From positions 388,589-452,588 of the forward strand of contig SCFE01000044.1 in the NCBI GenBank assembly GCA_004352715.1: a DNA stretch of 64,000 nt, written 5' to 3'. Positions 10,445 through 23,103 of the stretch are shown piece by piece. The notes beneath the pieces were generated by a model. The model worked only from the letters and a program-made list of their open reading frames with translations, searched no databases and was not told where the DNA came from. Position numbers and translations under genes: made by a program. This stretch comes from Hofstenia miamia (Eukaryota; Xenacoelomorpha; Acoela). How positions within the stretch are numbered: position 1 is the first letter of the stretch; each line of letters starts with the position of its first letter.

Positions 10445-12167
10445 TACAGGAACAATGTTTTCATAATGAATATAATTCTGTTCATTTATACATTAATATC
10501 ACCTGTTGCTTTTTCAGCCAGTGATCGTTAGTTATTAAAATGTTTCCTAAGACTTAAGTTCTTTAAACTTTTGCAAAGAAGAAGAAAGTTAGTATGATTT
10601 GAAAGATGTACGATTCAAATATAAAGCCTTTAACCTTTTTCCACTAGTGTTACAACAAACAACTTTGTTCGCATTTTTGAAAAATTTTACCCATTCCTGT
10701 AAGAAATACTGAAATCCTTGTACATGGACACATCTATGGTGCCATTGCAATGATGCCGATTTCTGCAAAAACTTATTCTTGTTCCTGAAGTGCGTGCAAA
10801 TAAATTTTTTTTTCATTGAGAAATCCGATTTTTGTAAAAATATTCAAATTCTTCTATGCCTAAGGTTCAATAATGTGGGGGTTTAATGCCCATGGGCATG
10901 ACAACTAGCCTGAAATATTTTGTTTTCTGAAGACAAACTGTGCGAACGGCGCGCTTGGACATGATAGCGCGTAGCGCCCTGTTGCGAATTAAAATTGAAA
11001 AAGAAAGAAGAGACAATTTTCTATCTTAAACTGTTTTCAGATTTTAAATATTTTTATTTGTTCGTGAGTTATAAGTGTTTGAAAAATTTTTAGGGAAACC
11101 ATCAAAGATTTTGAAACATTCCTAGAGGAATTAGTGCTAAGTGCATGACTAAATATACTAATTATGCAAAGTTAAGTCTACTATATCAATAGGCATGTAT
11201 GAAAAATGCTCATTCAATGTTTGTCTTCTTAGATGCAGGAACGAGTCTATGTCACTCATATTTACAATAAGGCTTACTCAAAATTCAGGAATGCTTACTA
11301 CAATAAAGAGTGAGAATTATTCATTAATTGAGAGAAAATCAAAAGGCTTTATTCGTTTAAGATTTGTGCATATCCAAATTAGTAAACACATTATAACTAG
11401 GTATATTTACAGATTTTATTCCGTAAAAAATATATTTTGTAAAACAATATTTACGTGTCTTTGCTTTGGAATTCGCTGTAGGCTTAATAGTATGAAATTT
11501 CACAAACATTTTCATATATATGTTCTAATCATTTTCGTAGTCTTGTAGTACATTTGATACCAGCCAGAAGGTGGTATGAATAACCTAGTGAAGTAAAATT
11601 ATGTAATTCAAGTAAAAGATTTTACTTTATTACTAACATCATCATCAATGTTAAATATTGAACAAATCCACTTTCCATATCTTAAATCTGAAGCGTGTTG
11701 ATAGTAGCGAATATAATAATTGTCACCAAAAAGCAGCTGATGAACACCAAACTCCCCCTCATGACGACTTCATTGAACATTTCCTTAAAAAATATTAGCA
11801 TTATTTCTCAACAGAATTGTATATCTTGGCTATATCTACTAGAGCATGCAAAATCTGATGAAATGAATGTGCCGTCTTTGGAGCTAAGTACTTGTATCTA
11901 CTTGAACCAAATGATCACAAAGAGTTGTTAGCCATTGAAATCAATTAATATAGTCGCTTATCTTCCACATTATCACTGAGCAATCGATGAATACCCACAG
12001 TCAGATCCCTACCATTAAATGTTTGTCAGTTTTTTATTACAAGTTAAAAAATTTGCAGTATTACTTAATGAATCGTGTTTAAAAGCTGTGAGCAATTTAT
12101 TACTGTTGAAAACCTGTAATGTAACATTTCTAGAAAGAATGAACCTGCGAAAAACGCTTGAATCAAG
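10445..12167. other. Gene-free stretch
   Basis: AT-rich with no recognised gene. A minus-strand frame at 10816-10589 (CTHFRNKNKFLQKSASLQWH and so on) has a protein-like composition and may be a transposon relic, but I do not recognise it. The plus-strand frames at 11195-11548 and 11695-11931 look like chance frames. Confidence 0.4.
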
Positions 12168-12169
12168 TA

Positions 12170-12840
12170 CCGGGTGTTTCAGTTAGACTGAATATTTTTA
12201 AAAGGCTACCATTTTGATGGCAGACTATGCAATATATTTTTATATCCATGTATAACTAGTTGAGTGAGATTTTTACGTATATTTTTATGTAGATTTTTCA
12301 CGTATATTTTTACGATTACCCACCATATTATGTAACACTTTTATTCTTTCATGAACAGGCTTGGTATAGTATGTAAATGTGATGGCTTTTACGCTCGAAC
12401 AAGAGAAACGAATAATTGCTCTGTTCTGTTTATAAATCACAGATACTGGAACAAGGTACAGCTTGCATTTTTCAGAGAATTTAATATTGGACCTCGCAAA
12501 AGCAGTAAATTCGCAACATCAGCTCAAACGGATACGGGATCGCTTCAAGAATAACAGGACAGTCATTTAGGAAAGAGGGTTTTCAACATCAATCCACGAA
12601 CTGTTCCTTACTTTATTGCTGTAGTTGAGAATGCTTGTACTAATATAGCAGCTGAACAGATCGCAAAATCGTTCTAACACTTCAAGAAACGTCTTGAAAA
12701 ATGCATTGGTGTAGTTCTAAACCTTAATTTTCATTTTAAATATAATTCTCCTTCTTTGATCTACACAATAAAAGAACAATTATTTAAATCAATCAAAATG
12801 ACATCAATTTCAAAATATACAGTCTAACTGAAAGACCCTG
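12170..12840 (+). mobile_element. 671-bp mariner-like element, internally deleted
   Basis: Terminal inverted repeats CCGGGTGTTTCAGTTAGACT (left, from 12170) and CAGGGTCTTTCAGTTAGACT (reading in from 12840) are flanked by TA at 12168-12169 and 12841-12842, the Tc1/mariner target duplication. Inside, from about 12380, a plus-strand frame gives MAFTLEQEKRIIALFCL and later RIRDRFKNNRTV. This resembles the N-terminal helix-turn-helix part of mariner-type transposases, with a stop after FCL. The DDE domain is absent, so this is a MITE-like deletion derivative. Confidence 0.8.
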
Positions 12841-12842
12841 TA

Positions 12843-13759
12843 TTTTCAAGTGCACAAACATATGAATCGCTTGGAGTATGACATTAAGAACTACAAATTG
12901 TTGAGATTTTTTCTAGCAATTAATGTTCCTATCATTTTTTTATGATATGAAGAAAATCATAAACACCAAGTATTGGAAAATCTGTAGAAAGAATTTTTGC
13001 AATCGACTTAATCTAATAAAAATCGAACGCTAGCTTGTTAATAATTTGCACCCACATACTCAAAAATAATAAGAACATCTACAAAGTTCTGATTTTCAAA
13101 ATTACCAGATTTTGTAAAAATAAGAATAGCACTAGCAAGAAAGACAAAAACTTTTCAAAAAAATGAAACCATAATATATAGTACTATTTGCGCACACTTT
13201 TAACATCATCGATTGCATTTCCGAACAAATGTATAATTCACAATAAGAACAGTTGTAGAAAGACTTGATATTATTTATATAAGGCATAGCTTGTGAATTG
13301 AAGTAGCCCAATCTTTTAGATTAAAGATATGTTGGGTTAATTTGAAAACGGTGACGAAATATGTTTTTGAAATCATCAAAACGATGTTGGTACCAAAGCC
13401 TGTTTGCAAAAATTGTGCATAGCAGACTTTTTTAAAAACATTAGTTTGATCTAAATTATTGTAATTCTATTGCTTAATAGGACGATTAAGTGATTCTTAT
13501 TGTGAAACTATTATTTCAGATCCTTTATATACCGATTAGTTGTTCATAAAAGAATGCAGGAAGATGAACAAGAAGAAATCTTCATTCAGAAATTACATTG
13601 ACAATGTATAATTATACTGATAGCAACTTTGAAAGTATCAATATACTGTACAAAAAACAATACAGAATAGAAAATTGCACTATTGGGCTATGGCGTTTTA
13701 ATTTCTGCTAATTGAATAATCCTGGTTGTAAAATTTGAAACCCCTCCATTATTTCTTTT
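12843..13759. other. Gene-free stretch
   Basis: AT-rich; I see no gene, long repeat or GC patch here. Confidence 0.5.
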
Positions 13760-14230
13760 CTAGAATTATAGTAATATCGTTTGACATTTTTTTAAATATC
13801 TTTAAGTTATTCAGTAACTTTAATTCTCTAGTTAAATTATTCCAAAGTTTTATAGAGGTAATTAATGAATGAATTTCTCATTATTGTTTTTACCGGTTTA
13901 ACATTTTGAGTGCGTATATTTAGATGTGCGATTTTACTGAGATTAGGGAAATTTATTTTATCATAGGGATTGATGTTGTTTACGATCTTATGTGCAATGT
14001 TGTTAATACATTTATCTGAATTAGGTATTGAGGATTTAAGAAATTTTTACTGAAGTGTTTGCAATTAATATTAATAGAATAGTTGTTCGTTACTATCTTC
14101 ATTGACCATCTTACCTGTGAATTAATTTTCTTTAGGAAATGTTCATTTACATCCGTATAAAGTACATTGCCATAATAAAAATGATTTAAAACTATTGCAT
14201 GAATTAACGTTTAATGATTATATTAAATTG
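13760..14230 (-). pseudogene. 3' part of a non-LTR retrotransposon (C-terminal to RT)
   Basis: Reading the minus strand from 14230, conceptual translation gives LNHFYYGNVLYTDVNEHFL (compare YGn-LY of the RT thumb/connector), then FPNLSKIAHLNIRTQNVKP and, near 13850, ITSIKLWNNLTRELKLL. The last matches the common ending S-R--WN-LP--LK of Jockey/CR1-type ORF2 proteins. Frame changes and stops interrupt it. It is a relic of a family related to the one at 3661-4648, in opposite orientation. Confidence 0.68.
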
Positions 14231-15560
14231 CTTTTGAAAGGTAAGATAAACAAAACGTGAGAGGAATTAACGGGGATTTCGTGATCCTTCGCTTATTTAA
14301 AATGTGCATCGGGATGCCAATGGAGTTTGCAAAAAACGAAGTGTTAAATAGAGAAATTCAATCATTATTTTTTAAAGTCATCTACAATTATAATAAATAT
14401 GTTTACATCATCAGAAGGCTTTTTCATAAATATATTTCATGATTATATATAAATTTATTGAAAAATAGTTTGTTAACATATAGCTACACATTTGTGTATA
14501 AATTTAACCAATCGATTAATCAATCTCTTCGTTAAATATTCAATTTTTGATAGAAACTGTTGAAAATGCAACCACATCTCAAGCTGGAGCTCTTTAACGT
14601 GAAAAAAACTACAAAAATTATTTAGGGCACAACTCAAACACAACTTTGAAATGAAACTATAATTGTCAATAAAATAGAAGCTATTGAATACATAGGATTT
14701 AATTCCTGTATTCCATGTCAGGTACTTGTATATCTTTTGGTAAATCATGTATTGGTATGTTTTGAGAAATGCAAGCTTTTATGCCCAAAATTATTTCAGC
14801 ATCATCTGACAGAACATTTTTAGTCAAAGAAGTTTAAAACAGATAATCATTTAGAGTTTCAGTTGAAGTAGTAAGTCTTTAGGGAGTAGTAATATTAATA
14901 TAAGAAAAGCCAAATGTATTTATAAAATTTGTAAGTCGCAGTCTAGTGCAACATCGATGAAGACAGCGGGTGTGCACAATATTTCCCGAAACCGTGAATA
15001 TTTTTGTTTTGCACAAGTTTCTTCTAAGGTTCTTTAGATGCACTTATGTTTGATTACAAACATAAGTTATACCTTACAAAATTTACTCTGTTTTTTTTGA
15101 AAGTCAGATCGGTTTTCTAAGGCTTTTGTTAGAAATGACATTCAATTTAGGTCACTCGTCTATATTTAATCGACGGGCGGATTTCAGTCACAGTGGAAAA
15201 CCCGGTGTAATCTCATTGCCTTTGAGTAATCTTAAGATTACGATTACCGTAAATAGACAATCTCTTAAGTATTATTAGTATGATGTTTTGTGCTATGAGC
15301 CCCTACTATGATACCATTAATATAATCGAAAAGTATGTGAGTGTAGGGTAAATGGGCCACTCATTTGTTGAAGACGACCCCCATTTAGTAGTTTTAAAAT
15401 TTTTTAATGAAATATTTTTTATTAAGACAAAGAAAAGAAGGAAGAAAAAACAATATTTTGGACTAAAATTAGCAATGTAAACATTGGTCACAGTACAAAA
15501 GTTTGTCTGAAACATGCAATTTAAAATATATATACAGAATAATATTAGCAGTTTGTTAAG
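14231..15560. other. Gene-free stretch
   Basis: No gene recognised. The part at about 14935-15250 is less AT-rich (acatcgatgaagacagcggg; cgacgggcggatttcagtca) and may be a relic, but nothing in it matches a family I know. Confidence 0.4.
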
Positions 15561-15565
15561 TTAAA

Positions 15566-15943
15566 GTATATAAAAAAGATTGCTTTTTTTATTTCTATTT
15601 ATATTTAGACAAAACAAATTTTATCACCAGCATTAAGTGTGTTGTAAGAAATATATCCGTAATCAGCAAAAGGTTTTATTAGAAAACTATTTAGTACTTT
15701 AGTGTAGCAAAATATTATTACATTGAAACTACAATAGTCAGGGAAAACACACACAAGAACTTAACAGTTCAATAAAGGTATAAATTTTGAGCCATTGTGA
15801 ATACTTAAAACTTTCTTACTAATAGCAATTAATGTTCTATTAATGTTCTCCTCTCAAAAAGCTTCTGATATCTGATTGACCATCTGTAGCACTGTAGTGC
15901 TGCCAAGATCCATGGAAAGGAGGAATATTCCAACTGAGCATCT
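15566..15943. repeat. 378-bp direct duplication, copy 1
   Basis: Identical by eye to 16160-16537 at an offset of 594 bases. Each copy ends in a segment that on the minus strand reads as a 33-residue frame, MLSWNIPPFHGSWQH to FLRGEH-stop (15941-15840). The lack of divergence means either a very recent duplication or an assembly duplication. Confidence 0.9.
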
Positions 15944-15944
15944 T

Positions 15945-16158
15945 TTCAGGAAGTTTCAAATGTTGCTGAAAGAAAGATCAAAGCAACATTATAAATCACA
16001 AGAAAAAGTACATTTTATTGACCAAATAACACGCTTGTTTCTTTAGACCCATAATACTAACATATGAATAATATGAGTTTTCTGAACAACCATTGCTAAA
16101 TCATATTATATGGTCGTAGTTGGATGGGGAACATTTATATACTATCAAACACAATAAA
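15945..16158. repeat. Isolated partial copy of the 513-bp repeat unit
   Basis: Starts ttcaggaagtttcaaatgtt and ends aacacaataaa, matching the first part of each unit of the array at 19602-21085. It lies exactly between the two 378-bp copies, so duplication and unit together form a 594-bp step. Confidence 0.85.
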
Positions 16159-16159
16159 G

Positions 16160-16537
16160 GTATATAAAAAAGATTGCTTTTTTTATTTCTATTTATATTT
16201 AGACAAAACAAATTTTATCACCAGCATTAAGTGTGTTGTAAGAAATATATCCGTAATCAGCAAAAGGTTTTATTAGAAAACTATTTAGTACTTTAGTGTA
16301 GCAAAATATTATTACATTGAAACTACAATAGTCAGGGAAAACACACACAAGAACTTAACAGTTCAATAAAGGTATAAATTTTGAGCCATTGTGAATACTT
16401 AAAACTTTCTTACTAATAGCAATTAATGTTCTATTAATGTTCTCCTCTCAAAAAGCTTCTGATATCTGATTGACCATCTGTAGCACTGTAGTGCTGCCAA
16501 GATCCATGGAAAGGAGGAATATTCCAACTGAGCATCT
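16160..16537. repeat. 378-bp direct duplication, copy 2
   Basis: Second copy of 15566-15943. Here the flank beyond the repeat differs (tgccttggcatgcgtactta) and on the minus strand shows a donor-like GGTAAGTACG followed by an acceptor-like CCAAGGCAG just before the 33-residue frame. This copy may therefore be the original context of an exon. Confidence 0.9.
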
Positions 16538-17450
16538 GCCTTGGCATGCGTACTTACCAATCCGATGGATTATTGCAATTCCTCTAATTATCCACATGGT
16601 CATTGCATGATACTAATGCCTGTCGTCGATACAGGAAAGTTGCAACGGTATCTCTTGCTCACTCTTCATCCATAATTTGTATGCTTCAGTGTTTCTTGAT
16701 TTCTAGCAAAAGACACACACTTTGATGTAATCCTCACATTGAATGACCAGCAAAGTTCTTTTACTAATTCAGTATCAAAAATAAGAGTAGAAATTCTTCA
16801 CAATGAAACCAAGTCTTTAAGTTCATTGTCGTAGGAAGATAACCTTTGGAAAGTTTTTTCAGGTGAAGACTCACTTTTGGCTCTTAATTACACCTTCTGA
16901 AGTACACATTAGCTAACAGCACCTCAAGCAAACAATGCTCTATAATTTACTACACACTGATATGAAAAATAATGTACTACATACAAAACTATCATACTGC
17001 CCTAAATTTAAGATGTAATAGTATCTTCATAATTGTCATCAGAACCATGCGCAGAAAGTTAACATGTTGTCCATCACGGTAACTAACGAAGATTTTCTGA
17101 CCTTTACCATGCTTCTTCGAAGGTTTTCGTAAACAATTTATGCTCGGCATTCGTTATCCCGACATGTATTCAATTGATCCGAAATCTTGCCAATATAACA
17201 TAACAGAATAGCGTGGTAGAACCCTGATTGCATTACAAAGATTCGTTGTAATAGTTTGTAGTGCAGAATTAACATCTTCATATCTACCAAACTCTATCAT
17301 CCATTCACTCAAGTTTTTCAAATTGTTGTATTCTTGCTACTTGCCCTTATGCTCCAGTACGTAACAATTATACAATCCCCTATTCCACGTAACTGCACAA
17401 TTTGCCTTTAACTGGATAAAGCCCAACAGTTGTTGGTTTATCTTTGTTCA
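16440..17450 (-). pseudogene. Unrecognised degenerate coding-like region
   Basis: I do not recognise this, and it may not be one gene. On the minus strand a series of protein-like segments occurs. After an acceptor-like gcatttatttag near 17449: VNKDKPTTVGLYPVKGKLCS, then a stop. Then QEYNNLKNLSEWMIEFGRYE, continuing ITTNLCNAIRVLPRYSVMLY to about 17155. Then KKHGKGQKIFVSYRDGQHVN near 17115-17060. Later, NTEAYKLWMKSEQEIPLQLS near 16700-16640. Finally the 33-residue frame at 16535-16434. Stops and frame changes separate them. They could be remnants of one multi-exon gene or of an uncatalogued transposon. Confidence 0.3.
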
Positions 17451-18863
17451 CCTAAATAAATGCAATATTACTACTGTAATACATTTTTATCTAACAAAAT
17501 GGGCATATTTTGTTGTCTGCAATGATAATGCAATTGAAATATATTTCCAAGTTATGATACACATTAAATATAATGAAATAGAACATTCATACACGTTCAC
17601 TAATCCCACTAAATTCAATTACACCTATGCTTCTTAAAATTTTGCACTCTATGTACTGTTGTTGAAACTTAAAACTGTTTGTTTATAAATTAAAATTGGA
17701 AATAAAAAGCCACAATTTTCATTATGCCGTAGTGTACTTTATAAAATTGTTTAAAGAATTATAATGTTGCGTGTATAAATAAATTGGTTGTCCAAGAGCA
17801 AACACTTTTCAAAATCTTTCATTTTAACATATCTGATTATATTTCATAGCTTTAACGGTTAATATATATCAAGAATAAATATATATTTATGTATTAAATG
17901 CATGCATTAGGAATCTAAGCACAATGCGCAGCCTATTATAAGAAAATTTGATAACATTTGTATTAAAATCCATTACGATTTTTGTTCAAAGCATGAAATT
18001 ATCAAGTAAATATACATTCATTGTGCGTGAAAATCACCACAAACATAAAACAACCGGTAAATAAGTAAAATTTAATGATTTACATTTCTTCTTAATCTGA
18101 ACCTATAAAAATATTTTAAAACAACAAATGTATATCTATACTCACTAATTCTCGGTATAAGTGATCAAAAAAAAATTAATACCTAAATCCAGTTTCAATA
18201 GATATTGTGTGGCTTTTGTATTCTCTTTTTTAATGCTTCGAACATATGTAAGCACCAGACGAAGAAAATCAGCAATCTGTAAAAATGAAGATATTTTGTG
18301 AACTCGGCCTCATCACTGCCAATCGCAAATAACGTTTGCAAGCACTCTCTTCTAAATTAATATGCATTAAATTCGCTAATTAGTAACTGGAATTTTGAAC
18401 AGTTAAACGATTGCAGTTTTTAATGTAAATATGAAAAACTACAGTTGTTTACATTGAAGCAAGTGAAAAATTGTATAAGTTCTGTTCGTAACAGTTGCAA
18501 TTACTATAAATTTTTCACGTAGATCTTGTTAAAGATTATAAATAAATTATGAAAGTGGAAGGGATTTTTCAATCATTGATAAACAGTTACAAGCTTTTTA
18601 ATTAATGCGAAGCCTTTGAAAACTAAACATTACATTTTCAAATGTCAAGAGCTTTGTTTCAGAAAAAGCTTGTGCCATCAATTCAAATTTAAATAGGTTT
18701 ATTTGAATAATCTCCAAAAAGTAACAAAATTAAAATTACAGGGTCAACACACTCCTATATTTCAAATAGGTACAAACACAATATCAAAACTAAAAAGACG
18801 ATTTCAACAATTTTAACAACTAGGAGGATATGCTAATAAATTTTCATGTGGTGTTGGTTTGTA
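17451..18863. other. Gene-free stretch within the repeat cluster
   Basis: AT-rich, with no gene or repeat unit that I can place. Confidence 0.45.
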
Positions 18864-19045
18864 CTAAAGATACCTTATGTTTGCTTCGTTTGCTGCCCGG
18901 CAAACATCAATACAACAGTCTATAGCTTAGTCCAGATTCTTTGACTTCCGGTGTAATCACGTGTACAGCTGCAGGGATACGTTCCTACAGATCATCCACA
19001 ATCGCGGGTAATGGAGCACCGTAAGCTTGATTCTTCTTATACTGT
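18864..19045 (-). pseudogene. C-terminal fragment of a mariner-type transposase
   Basis: Minus-strand translation gives QAYGAPLPAIVDDL, a stop, ERIPAAVHVITPEV, then in a shifted frame IDVCRAANEANIRYL followed by a stop at 18864-18866. The order D-L--RI--A---ITPE ... R-DVCRA--GAHIE-L is the usual ending of a large group of Tc1/mariner transposases. Only the last 60 residues or so remain. Confidence 0.7.
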
Positions 19046-19442
19046 ATATCTAGAGGAAAATTCGTACACAGTTAAGTCTGATGTTCTTGGATACAGTTTG
19101 CAGGCAACACTCCGTAAAAAGCAAACGAAATATCGATGCTAAAATTTAATCCAAATGACGAATTAAGATTTGCCTTAAAAATTATATTAATTTATCCAGT
19201 TTTAAATTCATGCCTATGTGAAATTGGGAGGAGGTTTGTGCTAATCCTCTATAGGCCTATAGGATAAAGCAATTATATACACTATGGTATTATTATAATC
19301 GCTTACATTGAATTTCAAATTTTCAATCATCAACCACTTAAAAAATTCTCCCAACAAAAGTAATAACAATATAAGAGGCTCTCATTAATGCAAAAAAGAA
19401 AATTGATTAAACAATTAAATGGTTATCTAAAGTTGAATGTCA
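19046..19442. other. Gene-free stretch before the 513-bp array
   Basis: The first part continues the transposon flank; nothing else recognised. Confidence 0.4.
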
Positions 19443-21085
19443 CCTGCTAATATCACTAAACAAGTTCTAGATGTAAGTGTTTACCTTCAAAACCACTCAC
19501 TTACTCATCGAGATTTATAACCAAAAAATATACTTTTTAAGGATCTCGAAAAAATAAAAGCACATTCTCAAATAGATACAAAATAAAAGTTTAAAAAATT
19601 AAGGAAGTTTCAAAAGTTGCTGAAAAACTATTAAAGCAACATTATCAGTCACAAGAAAAAGTACATTTTATTGACCAAATAGCAGGCTTGTTTCTTTAGA
19701 CCCATAATACTAACATATGAATAATATGAGTTTTCTGAACAACCATTGCTAAATCATATTATATGGTCGTAGTTGGATGGGGAACATTTATATACTATCA
19801 AACACAATAAACATATAATGATATTTATCATGATTTATTATGAACATTTTGCCTTTGTTTTTTCTTTTGTTTCATTATAACTACATAAATTAATCGTAAC
19901 AATTTTGAAAAGTTATAGATTATATAATTAAAATATTTTACTTTAGTGAAAGTCAGATGTTTAAATCACTAAACAAGTTCTAGATGCATATGTCTACCTT
20001 CATAAGCCCAAAATCATTCATCATGATTTAAAACCTAAAAATACCATTATAAGAATGCAGAAGAAATTGTAGCACATCCTCAAATAGATATAAAACTAAT
20101 ATTGAAAAAAATTCAGGAAGTTTAAAATGTTGCTGAAAGAAAGATCAAAGCAACATTATAAATCACAAGAAAAAGTACATTTTATTGACCAAATAGCACG
20201 CTTGTTTCCTAAGATCCATAATACTAACATATGAATAATATGAGTTTTCAGAACAACCATTGCTAAATCATATTATATGGTCGTAGTTGGATGGGGAACA
20301 TTTATATACTATCAAACACAATAAACATAATGATATTTATCATGATTTATTATGAACATTTTGCCTTTGTTTTTTCTTTTGTTTCATTATAACTACATAA
20401 ATTAATCATAACAATTTTGAAAAGTTATAGATTATATAATTAAAATATTTTACTTTAGTGAAAGTCAGATGTTTATATCACTAAACAAGTTCTAGATGCA
20501 TGTGTCTACCTTCATAAGCACAAAATCATTCATCATGATTTAAAACCTAAAAATACCCTTTTTAAGAATGCAGAAGAAATTGTAGCACATCCTCAAATAG
20601 ATAAAAAACGAACTTTCAAAAAATTTCAGGAAGTTTCAAATGTTGCTGAAAGAAAGATCAAAGCAACATTATAAATCACAAGAAAAAGTACATTTTATTG
20701 ACCAAATAGCACGCTTGTTTCCTTAGACCCATAATACTAACATATGAATAATATGAGTTTTCTGAACAACCATTGCTAAATCATATTATATGGTCGTAGT
20801 TGGATGGGGAACATTTATATACTATCAAACACAATAAACATATAATGATATTTATCATGATTTATTATGAACATTTTGCCTTTGTTTTTTCTTTTGTTTC
20901 ATTATAACTACATAAATTAATCATAACAATTTTGAAAAGTTATAGATTATATAATTAAAATATTTTACTTTAGTGAAAGTCAGATGTTTATATCACTAAA
21001 CAAGTTCTAGATGCATGTGTCTACCTTCATAAGCCCAAAATCATTCATCATGATTTAAAACCTAAAAATATGCTTTTTGAGAATC
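19443..21085. repeat. Tandem array with a 513-bp period
   Basis: The landmark aggaagttt occurs at 19602, 20115 and 20628, exactly 513 bases apart. Another landmark, tcactaaacaagttctagatg, recurs in each unit and also in a partial, more diverged unit before 19602. Units two and three are nearly identical. The third is cut off after cctaaaaata near 21070-21085. Units hold no long reading frame. Related single copies occur at 15945-16158 and about 26630-26710, so the family is both tandem and dispersed. Confidence 0.9.
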
Positions 21086-22297
21086 CTTTTCAGAATTTAA
21101 TATGCAAATTTGTGAAGATGCCGCTGAAAAATGTAGTATTGAAGAATGAAAATATCACAACAGTGAAGAAAAGAATGAGATATAGAGTAATAGGAAATCG
21201 CTTGCTTCATATTAAAGACACCAGGAATTGCAGAGAAAAAGCAATGGTAAAATCATCTTCGATTTTGAAAAAAATGTAGTCTTTATTCGATCTTAAGAAG
21301 TTGCGTGCTTAATTCGCAAGATCATTCATAATATGTAAAAATTCATTGAATGTAATAACGTACTGTGCAAACCTGTGATTCTGCATATTGTCAACATATT
21401 CGGAGCTATCAAATTTCAATATGCGGATGGACATTATTAATATCAAAGCAATAAGTCTTCATGAAGGAAAGACAAAAATGATAGATTTCATTGGGCATAC
21501 AAATCAAATGAATATCCAATACTCATTTCACACAATCATAACTAGATTGCATAATTTAAGATTTAGAGCCGCCAACTCAGCTAACATAATGTACAATGAT
21601 GTATGTCAAATCCAACATAAAATGCCAAATATTGATAAAATATTTTCATTAAAAATAACTAAGAAAATGATTGAATAAAGAGGGCAGAATGGCTTGATTT
21701 TGATGAAGGAGTAAAATTCCATATATCTGGAATGCTACATGAACAATAGCTTAAATTCGGGAAATGTACTATAAGTTGTGAAAAACTTGAATATGTAGTT
21801 TTACAACATCCGATATGAAATTTGCTAGAACAGTTGGAAAATAATTCCATATTTCCGAAGTAGTGTATTGAGATGCAATAATAGAAAGAAGTTGTCATTC
21901 CTTTACAAATGTTATGGATACTCTTAATTAACACTTCTTAAAGTTAATAAATGAATATGCGCGGTCTATGCAATTCACAATTCCTTTAACATTTGGGAAT
22001 AACTTTGGTAGAATGAATTTAAATCAAATACTATACGAAAACGACAATGTATTAACCTAACGAAATTGATGAGATATATTTCTATGATCAAAATTTAACT
22101 TTTAGCTTTATTTTGCAAAAAGTGTTTTTTTGATATGCTGAGTATTTGGGCGGCTAAATGTAACATGTCATAAAAAACGTTGAAATACTAGGGCACATTA
22201 GCTGTATCCCAGTTTGGACAAATGTTTCATAACATCTTTGAACGAAATAATGTCATTAAAAATGCATTTTTCGAACTTCGAATTCTTAGAAATTATA
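21086..22297. other. Gene-free stretch between the arrays
   Basis: No recognised gene. Short frames at 21388-21678 (+) and 21934-21659 (-) carry no domain. Confidence 0.45.
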
Positions 22298-22628
22298 TTC
22301 CATGACATTATGTAACACTAGGAAAGGACTACCACATCATCTTGAAGTACATCTACATTTGTGATAATTTAGGGATGAACAGACGAAAACAATTTTATGA
22401 AAAAATCATATATTTAGAATTCATGATATCTAAATCAACTAAGACAATTATTTTATTTCTACAAGGTCAAACACAAAAAGAATGAAGTCTTGCACAAATG
22501 TCGAAACACTGATGTGTATTGAAGACTATCCTGATCTTGAAGACGACAAATATTCAAGTCTGTCAGCTCTCAATCTTTCAGCTATTATTTTGATTCAATG
22601 TTTTTGATATTCAAACCATAGTAAGGAT

Positions 22629-22629
22629 T

Positions 22630-22679
<50 letters not shown>
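22629..22679. repeat. (AT)n microsatellite in array unit 1
   Basis: AT run with one interruption, at the junction between the first and second array units. Confidence 0.95.
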
Positions 22680-22682
<3 letters not shown>

Positions 22683-23043
22683 CCCACGACATTGTTTAAC
22701 ACAAAAGAATGGATTACCATATCATCTTGAGGTACATGTGCATGTGTGGCAATGAGGGATGATCAGACGATCAGACGAAAACATTTTTATGAAAAAATCT
22801 TGAATATAGTATTTCCACAATACAATATCTAAATCAACTTAGATATCTAAATCAACTTAGACAATTGCTTTGTTTCTACAAAGTCAAACACAAAAAGAAT
22901 GAAGTCTGGCACAAATGTCGAAACACTGATGTGTATTGAAGACTATCCTGATCTTGAAGACGACAAATATCCAAGTCTGTCAGCTCTCAATCTTTCAGCT
23001 ATTATTTTGATTCAATGTTTTTGATATTCAAACCATAGTAAGG

Positions 23044-23044
<1 letters not shown>

Positions 23045-23099
<55 letters not shown>
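23045..23099. repeat. (AT)n microsatellite in array unit 2
   Basis: Pure AT run at the same position in the second unit, longer than in the first; a likely length-variable site. Confidence 0.95.

Positions 23100-23103
<4 letters not shown>

Noticed and set aside
11195-11548. 117-codon plus-strand frame
   Set aside because: No motif, AT-driven composition, no supporting splice or polyadenylation context.
15566-16537. 378-bp direct repeats as LTRs of a retrotransposon
   Set aside because: Only 216 bases separate them, with no primer-binding site, polypurine tract or gag/pol sequence, and no TG...CA ends.
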